From Polaromonas sp. JS666 (GTDB lineage Bacteria; Pseudomonadota; Gammaproteobacteria; Burkholderiales; Burkholderiaceae_C): 64,000 bases of DNA. The notes under the pieces are model-generated. The model was not told the origin of the DNA. It did no database searches and saw only the letters and a program-made list of their open reading frames with translations. Positions 55,127 to 64,000 of the stretch are shown here, one piece after another. Location: assembly GCF_900103405.1 (NCBI RefSeq), contig NZ_FNHX01000002.1, positions 438,496 through 502,495 of the forward strand, given 5' to 3'. Each line of letters begins with the position of its first letter. Positions within the stretch are counted from its first letter, which is position 1. The position numbers and the translations under genes are program-made.

Positions 55127-55207
55127 GCGGAACCGGCTTTGCCGGGCCGCAGGCGCAGCGGCCCCCTCGGGGGGCAGGGAGCTACACGCAGTGAGCGACC
55201 GTGGGGG
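55127..55207 (-). repeat. three-hairpin 3'-UTR repeat, copy 4 (behind ntrC)
   Basis: Read leftward from the ntrC stop after four bases: CCCCCACGGTCGCTCACTGC, then GTGTAGC, a CCCCCC-GAGG-GGG hairpin and GCGGCCCGGCAAAGCCGG plus TTCCGC. The distal hairpin is identical to copies 1 and 2 over more than 20 bases. Confidence 0.85.
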
Positions 55208-55211
55208 CCAT

Positions 55212-56723
<1,512 letters not shown>

Positions 56724-56818
56724 GTATGCAGTCCCTTTTGTCATGCTTTCAGCGCGTGGCCCTTCTGGGGAGCCTCCGCGCGGATCGCGTTATGTATCAA
56801 TCATGCGGTGGACAGCTT

Positions 56819-57931
56819 TCAAGGTAGCGGTATGAGCAGCTTGAAATCCGTACGGCCCGGCACACTGTCGCACTCGATCAAACCGTGGTGTTGCTGCACA
56901 AAGGTTTGCGCCAATGTCAGCCCCAGCCCCGAACCGCCCTCGCGCCCCGAGACCAGGGGATAGAAGATGCGGTCTTTGATGGAGTCCGGCACACCCGGTC
57001 CATTGTCGATAACATGCAATTCCAGTGCCAAGCGATAGCGCTGCTTGCCAAAAGTTACCTGCCTGGCGATTCTGGTCCTGAAAGTGATCTGCGCCTTGCC
57101 CGCCGCGATGAGTTCGGCGAGCGCCTGCGCGGCGTTGTGGGCGATGTTCAGCACCGCCTGGATCAGCTGCTCGCGGTCGCCGCGGAAGTCGGGGATGGAG
57201 ATGTCGTAATCCCGCGTGACCTTCAGGCCTTTGGGAAACTCCGCCAGGATCAGCGAGCGCACGCGCTCACACACCTCGTGGATATTCACGTCACCCACCA
57301 GGTGCGGGCGGCGGTGCGGCGCCAGCAGGCGGTCGACCAGGGTCTGCAGCCGGTCCGCCTCATGGATGATGACCTGGGTGTATTCGGTCAGGTCCTTGCC
57401 GATTTCCATCTGCAGCAGCTGGGCCGCGCCGCGAATCCCGCCCAGCGGGTTCTTGATTTCATGGGCGAGGTTGCGTATCAGTTCCTTGTTGGCCTGCGCC
57501 TGGTCGATGAGGCGCTCTTCCCGCTCCTGTTTGGCCTGCTGCTCCAGCGGTAGCAGCTCCACGATGGCTTCGCCCGGGGTGTCGGTTTGCGCCACCACCA
57601 CGTGGACCGGCAGCGGCTCATGGTTCAGACGCCGGAGCCAGGCGTCGTAGCGCAGGGCGGCGAATTCATTGCTGCCGGCGCCTTCGAGCGCGTTTTGCAG
57701 GATCAGCGGCTCGGTGAAACAGTCGGGGAGCTGCGAGCCTTCGATGGTTCGCCGGGAGGTGCCCAGCGCGTCTTCGAGCGCGGCGTTGGCAAACACCACG
57801 GTGCCATCGGTGCGCACGACAGCCACCAGCGTGGCCAGCAGGTCGAAGGCCTGGAAACGGGGAAGCCCCGAAACCGGGGCTGAGGAGGATGGGGTGCGGA
57901 TGGAGGGCTTGTTCAAGCCATCCATTTTCAC
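56819..57931 (-). CDS. glnL: nitrogen regulation sensor kinase NtrB
   Basis: A 370-residue cytosolic histidine kinase/phosphatase. An N-terminal PAS domain (FQAFDLLATLVAVVRTDGTVVFANAA) is followed by the H box RNLAHEIKNPLGGIRGAAQLL with phospho-His at about 157, then N, G1 and G2 boxes (NIAHNAAQAL, HVIDNGPGVPDSIKDRIF, GSGLGLTLAQ). It is controlled by PII and uridylylation in known systems. It is 95 bases upstream of ntrC in the same direction. Confidence 0.96.
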   Translation of the reverse strand: MKMDGLNKPSIRTPSSSAPVSGLPRFQAFDLLATLVAVVRTDGTVVFANAALEDALGTSRRTIEGSQLPDCFTEPLILQNALEGAGSNEFAALRYDAWLRRLNHEPLPVHVVVAQTDTPGEAIVELLPLEQQAKQEREERLIDQAQANKELIRNLAHEIKNPLGGIRGAAQLLQMEIGKDLTEYTQVIIHEADRLQTLVDRLLAPHRRPHLVGDVNIHEVCERVRSLILAEFPKGLKVTRDYDISIPDFRGDREQLIQAVLNIAHNAAQALAELIAAGKAQITFRTRIARQVTFGKQRYRLALELHVIDNGPGVPDSIKDRIFYPLVSGREGGSGLGLTLAQTFVQQHHGLIECDSVPGRTDFKLLIPLP

Positions 57932-57952
57932 CCAGAAGCGGGCCTTGCGCGC

Positions 57953-58480
57953 TTAATTAAGGGCGGGAGCGGCGACCGAAGGAAGCCGGGATATCTCGCG
58001 CTTGAGGCCGGCGATGTCGCTCTGGTTGCGGGCGATGTTTTCCTTGAGTTCGGCCACACGGTCCAGGTAGCGCTGGTAGTTGCGGCCCTCAATGCCCTGC
58101 TTCTCGGGTTCACCGTTGTTGTACTCTTTTTGCTGCTCGGCCAGTTTGGCTTCGGCTTTTTTCAGTTCGGCTTCCAGGATGGCGCGTGAATCGCTGTCGC
58201 GGGCACGCTGCTCGGGACTGCCGTCGGTGCGCGGTCCACCCGCGGCCGCCACGCGGACCGCGGGCTTGGGCGTGGTGCTCACCGGCGTGCTCGCCACAAC
58301 CGTGACATTGCCGCCCGAGACCAGCTTGCAGCTGCGCGTCTGCGCCTCTTTGGCGTTGTTGATGTATTCAGGCGTGGAGCCCCCGAGGCCGGCACAGCGG
58401 TAAACCTGCTGCGCCCATGCGACATTTCCCGCGCTGGCCAGCAGCAGGGACAAGGCAGAAAGCAAAAAGGTGTTTTTCAT
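57953..58480 (-). CDS. exported DUF4124-like protein with coiled coil
   Basis: About 175 residues. Signal peptide MKNTFLLSALSLLLASAGNVAWA, then QQVYRCAGLGGSTPEYINNAKEAQTRSCKLV, which resembles the short DUF4124 domain with its cysteine pair. A linker follows, then a long charged coiled coil (ILEAELKKAEAKLAEQQKEY and onward). Function is unknown. It sits between glnA (with its terminator) and ntrB; a gene of this kind is common at this position in Burkholderiales. ATG at 58480 follows from the signal peptide. Confidence 0.75.
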   Translation of the reverse strand: MKNTFLLSALSLLLASAGNVAWAQQVYRCAGLGGSTPEYINNAKEAQTRSCKLVSGGNVTVVASTPVSTTPKPAVRVAAAGGPRTDGSPEQRARDSDSRAILEAELKKAEAKLAEQQKEYNNGEPEKQGIEGRNYQRYLDRVAELKENIARNQSDIAGLKREISRLPSVAAPALN

Positions 58481-58578
58481 GGAGAACTCCCAATGCCGGT
58501 AGGGCAAGGACGGTCTATCAGTATGCGGCAAAGGGGGGAAAATACAAAGCCAGCACACCTACAAGTGCCGGGGGCAAT

Positions 58579-58608
58579 AAAAAAGGACGGCATATGCCGT
58601 CCTTTTTT
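58579..58608 (-). terminator. Rho-independent terminator of glnA
   Basis: A 30-base perfect palindrome: six A, GGACGGCAT/ATGCCGTCC, six T. It lies 42 bases after the glnA stop. The stem plus T-run works in both directions. It would separate glnA from the following genes, so ntrBC should need read-through or their own promoter. Confidence 0.9.
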
Positions 58609-58649
58609 GGCCACAGACTGTAAATAAAAACAGTGGGCGGCTACGCTGC

Positions 58650-60065
58650 TTACAGCGAGTAGTACATGTCGTACTCGACCGGGTGCGGTGCCATGCGGAA
58701 ACGCGTGACTTCGCCCATCTTGAGCTCGATGTAGGCGTCGAGCATGGAGTCGGTGAACACGCCGCCCTTGGTCAGGAAGCCGCGGTCCTTGTCCAGGTAG
58801 TCCAGCGCCTGGTCCAGGCTGTGGCACACGGTCGGGACTTTTGCGTCCTCTTCCGGCGGCAGGTGGTACAGGTCCTTGGTGGCGGCTTCGCCCGGATGGA
58901 TCTTGTTTTCCACGCCGTCCAGACCGGCCATCATCAGGGCCGAGAAGGCCAGGTAAGGGTTGGCCGATGGATCAGGGAAGCGCGCCTCGATGCGGCGGCC
59001 CTTGGGGTTCGCCACGAACGGAATGCGGATCGAGGCCGAGCGGTTGCGCGAGCTGTAAGCCAGCTTCACCGGGGCTTCGAAGCCGGGCACCAGGCGCTTG
59101 TAGCTGTTGGTGCCGGGGTTGGTGATCGCGTTCAGGGCACGGGCGTGCTTGATGATGCCGCCGATGTAGTGCAGCGCGAAGTCGGACAGGCCTGCGTAGC
59201 CGTCGCCGGCGAACAGGTTCTTGCCGTCCTTCCAGATCGACTGGTGCACGTGCATGCCCGAGCCGTTGTCGCCAGCGTAAGGCTTGGGCATGAAGGTGGC
59301 GGTCTTGCCGTAGGCGTTGGCCACGTTCCAGACCACGTACTTCAGGACCTGGGTCCAGTCGGCGCGCTGGACCAGCGTGCTGAACTTGGTACCGATTTCG
59401 TTCTGGCCGGCGCCCGCCACTTCGTGGTGGAACACTTCGACCGGGATGCCCAGCGATTCAAGGATCAGGGCCATTTCGGCGCGCATGTCCTGCGTGCTGT
59501 CGACCGGGGGCACGGGGAAGTAGCCGCCCTTGACGGTGGGACGGTGGCCGCGGTTGCCGCCTTCGAGCTGCTTGCCGCTGTTCCAGGGGGCTTCGTATTC
59601 GTCGATGGCGAACATGACGTTGCCGGGCTCGTTGCTCCAGCGCACGCCGTCGAAGATGAAGAATTCGGGTTCGGGACCGAAGTAGGCGGTGTCGCCCAGG
59701 CCGGAAGCCTTGAGGTAGGCTTCGGCGCGCTGCGCGATGGAGCGCGGGTCACGGTCATAGGCCTTGCCGTCGCTGGGCTCGACCACGACGCACTGCAGGA
59801 ACAGCGTGGTTTCTTCGAAGAAGGGGTCGATGTTGGCCGTGTTCGGGTCGGGCATGAGTTGCATGTCCGAAGCCTCGATGCCCTTCCAACCGGCGATGGA
59901 CGATCCGTCGAAAGCGTGGCCCGACGTGAATTTGTCTTCGTCAAAATGGGACACGGGCACGGTCACGTGCTGCTCTTTGCCCCGGGTGTCGGTGAAACGG
60001 AAGTCAACGAACTTGACTTCGTTTTCCTTGACCATTTTCATGACGTCTGCGACGGTCTTTGCCAT
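58650..60065 (-). CDS. glnA: glutamine synthetase, type I
   Basis: A 471-residue GSI-beta enzyme that condenses glutamate and ammonia with [60 protein letters not shown] and NRSASIRIP are conserved active-site regions. The adenylylation site is seen in [10 protein letters not shown] (Tyr near 398), so activity should be tuned by Gln[11 protein letters not shown] at 60065 is the usual start; an extra Met codon precedes it. Confidence 0.98.
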   Translation of the reverse strand: MAKTVADVMKMVKENEVKFVDFRFTDTRGKEQHVTVPVSHFDEDKFTSGHAFDGSSIAGWKGIEASDMQLMPDPNTANIDPFFEETTLFLQCVVVEPSDGKAYDRDPRSIAQRAEAYLKASGLGDTAYFGPEPEFFIFDGVRWSNEPGNVMFAIDEYEAPWNSGKQLEGGNRGHRPTVKGGYFPVPPVDSTQDMRAEMALILESLGIPVEVFHHEVAGAGQNEIGTKFSTLVQRADWTQVLKYVVWNVANAYGKTATFMPKPYAGDNGSGMHVHQSIWKDGKNLFAGDGYAGLSDFALHYIGGIIKHARALNAITNPGTNSYKRLVPGFEAPVKLAYSSRNRSASIRIPFVANPKGRRIEARFPDPSANPYLAFSALMMAGLDGVENKIHPGEAATKDLYHLPPEEDAKVPTVCHSLDQALDYLDKDRGFLTKGGVFTDSMLDAYIELKMGEVTRFRMAPHPVEYDMYYSL

Positions 60066-60118
60066 CAAAATCTCCTGTGCTGGATGGGTGGTTGAAAAAT
60101 TGTCTTCGGGCTCTTGAA

Positions 60119-60134
60119 TGCACTTTTTGTGCCA
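60119..60134 (-). promoter_or_regulatory. sigma-54 promoter of glnA
   Basis: Read leftward, TGGCACAAAAAGTGCA matches the -24/-12 consensus TGGCAC-N5-TTGCA with one mismatch (G for the first T of the -12 box), with the correct GG-to-GC spacing. It lies 54 bases upstream of the glnA start. Confidence 0.8.
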
Positions 60135-60243
60135 AAGCCATTGGCCGTTCGCTTTCCTGCCAAGCCTCGGATTGTGCCGTCATCTGGCCTCGGTTCCAGC
60201 CCCGCGGAGGCTGAAAAGAGAAAAAACACTGCCTGGTAACGCA

Positions 60244-60260
60244 TGCACAATTAGAGTGCA
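60244..60260. promoter_or_regulatory. NtrC-binding site I upstream of glnA
   Basis: TGCACAATTAGAGTGCA is a dyad (TGCAC-N7-GTGCA) identical in both half sites to the NtrC operator consensus. It is about 110 bases upstream of the sigma-54 promoter, at enhancer distance. Confidence 0.85.
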
Positions 60261-60270
60261 TCACCATAAA

Positions 60271-60287
60271 TGCACTGATTTAGTGCG
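60271..60287. promoter_or_regulatory. NtrC-binding site II upstream of glnA
   Basis: TGCACTGATTTAGTGCG repeats the TGCAC-N7-GTGC dyad with one changed terminal base, 27 bases from site I centre to centre. A pair of sites supports NtrC oligomer assembly. It ends just 5 bases from the stop of the CinA-like gene. Confidence 0.8.
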
Positions 60288-60292
60288 AAAAA

Positions 60293-61117
60293 TCAACGCA
60301 CCAATTCAGGGCCGAATTTGAGGTCGAATTTGTGCAGCCCGGCCAGCATGGCCGGGTAGGCCAGGTTGACCGCCTCGGGCGCGCCTTTGACGCCCAGCTC
60401 GATATGGCGGCCGTATTCGGGGTGGTCCACGCTGGGCAGGCTGAAGACCTTGACGCCGGCGTGCGCCGCCTCAATCGCGAGCATCAGCGGCGTGAGCATG
60501 GCTTCCATGGACCCAAAAATGATCACCGATTTTTCGGTGTAAGGCGACTTTTGGTGCAGGTCGGCATACAGCGTGTCGAGCGCCCATTCGATCATCGGCC
60601 AGGCCATGACCGGAAACCCGGGCACGAAGTGGACCGCGCCCTGCCCCGCGCGGCAGGTAAAGCCGGGGATCTTGTTGTAGGGGTTGGGAATGATCTCCGC
60701 ACCCACCGGAAACACCCCCATGTTCAGGCGGTGGATGTTGTCGTCGCGGTCGGGCTCATAGGGCGTGCCCTGCTCCTTGGCCACGTCGGCCATGCGTTCG
60801 AGGATCAGGGTTTTGGCCGTGGGATGCAAGGCCAGTTCGGCCCCCAGCGCCTTGGCCGCGCACTGCCGGGTGTGGTCGTCGGGCGTGGCGCCTATGCCGC
60901 CGCAGGAAAACACCACGTCGCCGTTTTCGCGGGCCGCCGCGAAAGCGCGCGCCAGCGTGGCGGTGATACGCGCCGGGTCGTCGCCCACGTAGTCGGCATA
61001 GGCCAGTTGCAGGCCTCGCGCGCCCAGCAGTTCTATGGTTTTGGGCAGGTGTTTGTCGGCGCGTTTGCCCGAGAGGATTTCATCGCCGACGATGATGAGG
61101 CCGAAGTGAGGGGTCAT
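60293..61117 (-). CDS. CinA N-terminal-domain (MoCF-biosynthesis-like) protein
   Basis: A 274-residue protein with LIIVGDEILSGKRADKHLPKTIELL and VVFSCGGIGATPDDHTRQCAAKAL, the two motifs of the MoaB/Mog-like domain of CinA, then PGFPVMAWPMIEW. The C-terminal deamidase domain of full-length CinA is missing, so this is the single-domain form. It may be a nucleotide or ADP-ribose pyrophosphatase-like enzyme; the role is uncertain. It starts 12 bases after the EI24 gene. Confidence 0.85.
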   Translation of the reverse strand: MTPHFGLIIVGDEILSGKRADKHLPKTIELLGARGLQLAYADYVGDDPARITATLARAFAAARENGDVVFSCGGIGATPDDHTRQCAAKALGAELALHPTAKTLILERMADVAKEQGTPYEPDRDDNIHRLNMGVFPVGAEIIPNPYNKIPGFTCRAGQGAVHFVPGFPVMAWPMIEWALDTLYADLHQKSPYTEKSVIIFGSMEAMLTPLMLAIEAAHAGVKVFSLPSVDHPEYGRHIELGVKGAPEAVNLAYPAMLAGLHKFDLKFGPELVR

Positions 61118-61129
61118 GTTGTGGAGGGT

Positions 61130-62059
61130 TCAAGGCAGGGGTAAGTCGGGCTTGCCGCCCAGAGAGCCGAAGCTGGGCGCCGGCCCGGGCAGGGCCTCGG
61201 GCGCCAATTCGGCCGCCGTTGTCGCGACCTCGGCCTGGACCAGCGGGTCGGGAGCCAGCGCATTGTTTCGTTTGCGAAGCTGCTCCAGCGCGGCCAAGGT
61301 GTAGTGGGCAAACCAGAGCGAAGAAAAAGCGAACACCAGGGTGTAGATCCAGATGGCCACCGGCACCAGCAGCGGCGCCATGGCGACGAACATGGCGCCT
61401 GAGGCCCAGATCAGGCTGGGCGCGGCGCCCAGGTAGCCGCTGAGCACGCCTATGGCCAGCAGCGGCATGCGGTGTTCCTTGAAAATCTGCCGCCGCTCCT
61501 CGCTGCTCGCGTGGTCGACCATGGCGTCGTAGGACATCACGCGGTAGGTCAACCAGCCCCAGATCAGCGGCGGCAGCACCAGGATCAAGGGTGGGATCAG
61601 CCACAGGGGAATCGACACGACCAGCGCCAGGACCGCGAGCAGTGTCGAGCCCAGCGACCAGAACAGGCTGGCCAGCATGGAGCCGCCCAGCTTGCGCTCG
61701 AGCTGGGGAAAGCGCCGCTCGGCCACCAGCGACACCATGGCCGGCGTCATGAGTATGGCCACAAACAGCAGCGAAACAATCACGATCACGGGAATGGCCA
61801 GGAACAGCAGCAGCGCGGGTGCCAGCACCATGCGCAGGCTGCTCAGCCCCAGCGTTTCGAGCCAGCGCACCAGGCTGTTGACGAGCTCGTAGTTGCTGAT
61901 CTGGGAGCGGATGGCCTCGACCGCGTCGTTCCAGAAAAAATAGCCCAGCCCGAGCGAAATCGCGACCATGATGACCAGGGGCAGCACCGACAGGGCAATG
62001 ACCCGCGGGTGCAGGCAGTACATCGCGGCACGCCAAAAAGCATCAAGAAGTTTGCTCAT
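61130..62059 (-). CDS. EI24-domain membrane protein
   Basis: A 309-residue protein with six or so membrane helices: FWRAAMYCLHPRVIALSVLPLVIMV at the start, a LAPALLLFLAIPVIVIVSLLFVAILMTPAMVSLVAERRFP block, and PPLIWGWLTYRVMSYDAMVDHASSEERR. This is the EI24 (CysZ-like) layout. CysZ imports sulfate, but the family is broad and the substrate here is unknown. The soluble Ala/Pro-rich tail is not conserved. Confidence 0.85.
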   Translation of the reverse strand: MSKLLDAFWRAAMYCLHPRVIALSVLPLVIMVAISLGLGYFFWNDAVEAIRSQISNYELVNSLVRWLETLGLSSLRMVLAPALLLFLAIPVIVIVSLLFVAILMTPAMVSLVAERRFPQLERKLGGSMLASLFWSLGSTLLAVLALVVSIPLWLIPPLILVLPPLIWGWLTYRVMSYDAMVDHASSEERRQIFKEHRMPLLAIGVLSGYLGAAPSLIWASGAMFVAMAPLLVPVAIWIYTLVFAFSSLWFAHYTLAALEQLRKRNNALAPDPLVQAEVATTAAELAPEALPGPAPSFGSLGGKPDLPLP

Positions 62060-62101
62060 AAACCGAGGATACCCCGACTCGGCGACAGGCAGATGGCAGG
62101 C

Positions 62102-63064
62102 TCAGGCTTTACCGAAGAGGCGCTTCAGGCCAATCCATTGTTGCGACCAGAAACCTTTGCCGTAGTCGCGGTTGGCCTCCACCTGGTCGCGAACGCCTGT
62201 GGGGTCGTAACGCTGCTCAAAATTGGCGGTGCCGAACAGCACATCCCACCACGGCAGCAGCACGCCGAAGTTATGCCCGCCCAGGACGGTGCGCTGGGCC
62301 TTCACGGTCTCGTGCCCTATGCCTATGCTGTGGTGCAGCCGGTGAAAGCGCGGGCTCACCCACAAGCGCTCGCCGATGCGGCCGAACCAGATGCGCACAT
62401 TGGCATGCTGGAAGCTTTCGCTGAGCTGGGTGAAGGCCACGATGGCGATGAACTGGCCGGGCGGCACGCCTATGAGTTGGGCCACCACTACCACGATGGA
62501 GTCAACGAGGATGTCGTCGAGCAGGTGGTTGCGGTTGTCGCTCCACATGGTCATTTGCCGCTGCGCATGGTGCAGCGAATGCAGGCGCCACCACCACTCG
62601 ATCTGGTGCTGGCCGCGGTGCGTCCAGTAAGCCACGAAGTCGAACACCACCAGGTAAATCAGCAGGCTGACCACCGCATGGTCGGTGACGCCGGGCCAGA
62701 GCTGGTCGAGGTGGAAGGTACCGTAGCCGGCGGTGCGCAGCGCGCCGAAGGCTTCGTCGAACCACGGGTCCAGCGTGAAGAACAGCGCGATACGGAACAG
62801 GCCCAGCCGGTGGATCAGTGTGTACAGCACGTCGGTGCGTATGGTGGCGCGGTCGGTGACCGGCTCCACCGGCCGCCAGCGCTGCAGCGGGCCGACGAGG
62901 GCCAGCAGGATCAGCACCTGGATCACGCCCACCATGAACCAGGCGGTGGCGTCGTAGCCGTCTTCGAGCAGGTTGCCCATGCCCAGCGCGAACATGGCCG
63001 GCTGCACGGCGGCCTCGAACAGCCATTGCTGCGCCGCCGAAAAAAGATCGCTGAACCCGTCCAT
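62102..63064 (-). CDS. sterol desaturase/fatty-acid hydroxylase-family membrane protein
   Basis: A 320-residue membrane protein with the di-iron histidine boxes of the family: HRGQH, then HSLHH in WWWRLHSLHHAQRQMTMWSDNR, and HRLHH in RVSPRFHRLHHSIGIGHE-like context. Four or so hydrophobic helices surround them. Members hydroxylate or desaturate lipids, alkylglycerols or hopanoid-like substrates using O2; the bacterial substrate is not readable. It is 5 bases downstream of the polysaccharide deacetylase gene. Confidence 0.9.
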   Translation of the reverse strand: MDGFSDLFSAAQQWLFEAAVQPAMFALGMGNLLEDGYDATAWFMVGVIQVLILLALVGPLQRWRPVEPVTDRATIRTDVLYTLIHRLGLFRIALFFTLDPWFDEAFGALRTAGYGTFHLDQLWPGVTDHAVVSLLIYLVVFDFVAYWTHRGQHQIEWWWRLHSLHHAQRQMTMWSDNRNHLLDDILVDSIVVVVAQLIGVPPGQFIAIVAFTQLSESFQHANVRIWFGRIGERLWVSPRFHRLHHSIGIGHETVKAQRTVLGGHNFGVLLPWWDVLFGTANFEQRYDPTGVRDQVEANRDYGKGFWSQQWIGLKRLFGKA

Positions 63065-63069
63065 GCCGT

Positions 63070-63948
63070 TTATTTTGCAGGCTTGGCCGGGGCCGGGCCG
63101 GACTGCGCCTCAATCCAGTCCTTGTACTGGGGATGCTCGCGCAGGGTCTTGAAGCAAAAGCCGCGCGACTGCAGGCCGGTGATCAAGGGCTCCAGCACCT
63201 TGGGCGCCCAGGGGTCCTTGCGCGACCAGATGCCCAGGTGCGCCAGCAGGATGTCGCCGGAGCGCAAGTCGCGCAGCGCCTTCTTGAGTAAAAAATCGTT
63301 GGGATATTTTTCGCTGGCCAGTTCGTCGCCCAGGAAACCCGCGGGCGACCAGCCCACATGCTCATACCCACAGGACTTGGCGGCGGCCAGCAGCGCAGGC
63401 GAAGTCTTGCCGCCCGGCGCCCTGAAAAGCGGCAGCGTTTTTTTGCCGGTGATGGCTTCCAAGCGTTTGGCCGACTTGCCGATTTCTTCGCAGTACTGCG
63501 CGGCCGTCCAGGTCAGGTCCTTGCCTTCCGACGGGCCCGCGGAGGGTCGCATCTTGAAGCGGGGAGGCTCACCACCCGCCACCGGCAGGTCGCCGCGCCA
63601 GTACACATGGTCCCAGGTGTGGGAGGCGAACTCATGGCCTTCGGCGGCCCGCGCCTTCCACCACGGAGCCCACTGCGCGCCCAGGCTGCCGTCGCCGGTC
63701 TGCGTGCGCTCGTTGGCAGCAAAAAACGTGACCTTGACCTGATGCTTGTTGAGCACCTCGGCCATCATCGGCGCGACGGCCATGTGGCCGGTGTCCAGCG
63801 TCAGGTAGACGGGTTTGCAGGGCGCGGCCGCCTGGGCGGGGTGCATACCGACCGCCGCCAGGGCGGCGGCAAGCAGCGCAGCCGCCAGGGCCGGCCTACC
63901 TCGGCGAATGGTCGAGCGTCCAGACGCCATGCGGGCTCTTTCCAACAT
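63070..63948 (-). CDS. polysaccharide deacetylase-family protein with altered metal site
   Basis: Up to 292 residues with an N-terminal signal (ALAAALLAAALAAVG, cleavage near AQA-A). The NodB-homology domain reads YLTLDTGHM where active members have TFDDG, keeping Asp52 but with Thr53 at the metal-ligand Asp. The HxxxH ligands are present in FASHTWDH (His110, His114), and RAPGGKTS matches the RxPxG motif. Metal binding may be weakened or the substrate changed. ATG at 63930 (MASGRST) is an alternative start. It overlaps the end of a beta-propeller gene. Confidence 0.82.
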   Translation of the reverse strand: MLERARMASGRSTIRRGRPALAAALLAAALAAVGMHPAQAAAPCKPVYLTLDTGHMAVAPMMAEVLNKHQVKVTFFAANERTQTGDGSLGAQWAPWWKARAAEGHEFASHTWDHVYWRGDLPVAGGEPPRFKMRPSAGPSEGKDLTWTAAQYCEEIGKSAKRLEAITGKKTLPLFRAPGGKTSPALLAAAKSCGYEHVGWSPAGFLGDELASEKYPNDFLLKKALRDLRSGDILLAHLGIWSRKDPWAPKVLEPLITGLQSRGFCFKTLREHPQYKDWIEAQSGPAPAKPAK

Positions 63949-64000
63949 TGACCTGGCGCACCACCTTGCGGGTCGCCACGTCGATCACGGTAAGCTTGCG
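63896..64000 (-). CDS. YVTN-type beta-propeller protein, C-terminal fragment cut by window edge
   Basis: Reading leftward from the right edge, an open frame of 34 codons ends in TAG at 63896-63898. It encodes R-K-L-T-V-I-D-V-A-T-R-K-V-V, then RQVNVGKSPHGVWTLDHSPR, a typical last blade of a YVTN/NHL-like beta-propeller (VIDxATxKVVxxVxVGxxPHG). The rest lies outside the window. Its end overlaps the beginning of the polysaccharide deacetylase gene by 35 to 53 bases, so the two are probably one operon. Confidence 0.65.
   Translation of the reverse strand, partial: RKLTVIDVATRKVVRQVNVGKSPHGVWTLDHSPR

Overview
The window comes from a GC-rich chromosome with densely packed operons. Gene content and intergenic repeats fit a betaproteobacterium of the Burkholderiales, most likely Comamonadaceae (Polaromonas/Rhodoferax/Variovorax-like). 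The lineage rests on protein style, a tandem glycine riboswitch ahead of gcvT, a Cys-type PHB depolymerase, IclR-controlled pca genes and characteristic intergenic repeats; it is not proven by rRNA. No rRNA, tRNA, IS element, phage or CRISPR was seen.

Layout. 0-6 kb: a partial unknown gene, a tandem glycine riboswitch and gcvT-gcvH-gcvP, followed by a TauE-type permease. 6-15 kb: a leftward sugar/sugar-acid catabolic operon (Rbs-type ABC importer, COG3618-type lactonase, RhaM-type mutarotase, LgoD-like Zn dehydrogenase, UxaB-like reductase) preceded by its own FadR/GntR regulator. Paired 11-bp operator elements lie in front of both regulator and operon. 15-20 kb: a SorAB-like sulfite dehydrogenase, FKBP isomerase, hydrolase, luciferase-like monooxygenase and YitT protein.

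20-33 kb: a leftward supercluster consistent with quinate/shikimate catabolism to the beta-ketoadipate pathway. It holds a shikimate/quinate dehydrogenase, a Liv-type ABC importer, a 3-dehydroshikimate-dehydratase-like TIM barrel with a separate HPPD-like VOC protein (domains fused in QuiC1-type enzymes), pcaB, pcaC, pcaD, a Gfo/Idh/MocA dehydrogenase and a type II dehydroquinase. A divergent IclR regulator with a palindromic operator sits at its head. Ring-cleavage (pcaGH) and later steps are not in the window.

33-34.1 kb is a gene-free island made of one large imperfect inverted repeat built from small hairpins. 34-55 kb is mostly housekeeping and metabolism: aroC, cupin, GST, PHB depolymerase, MFS, CBS, metY, CoA hydrolase/transferase, P450, small unknown proteins, YihY, FAD-linked dehydrogenase, thyA-folA and exonuclease III. 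55-60 kb is the nitrogen regulon core (glnA, ntrB, ntrC) with recognisable NtrC sites and a sigma-54 promoter. 60-64 kb holds CinA-like, EI24, sterol-desaturase, polysaccharide deacetylase and a cut-off beta-propeller gene.

The most unusual signals are a four-copy element of about 80 bp carrying three hairpins, each copy directly behind a stop codon and in the same orientation relative to that gene; the palindromic island; the two-gene QuiC-like arrangement with an altered metal site; and a transglutaminase-like protein lacking its catalytic Cys and His.
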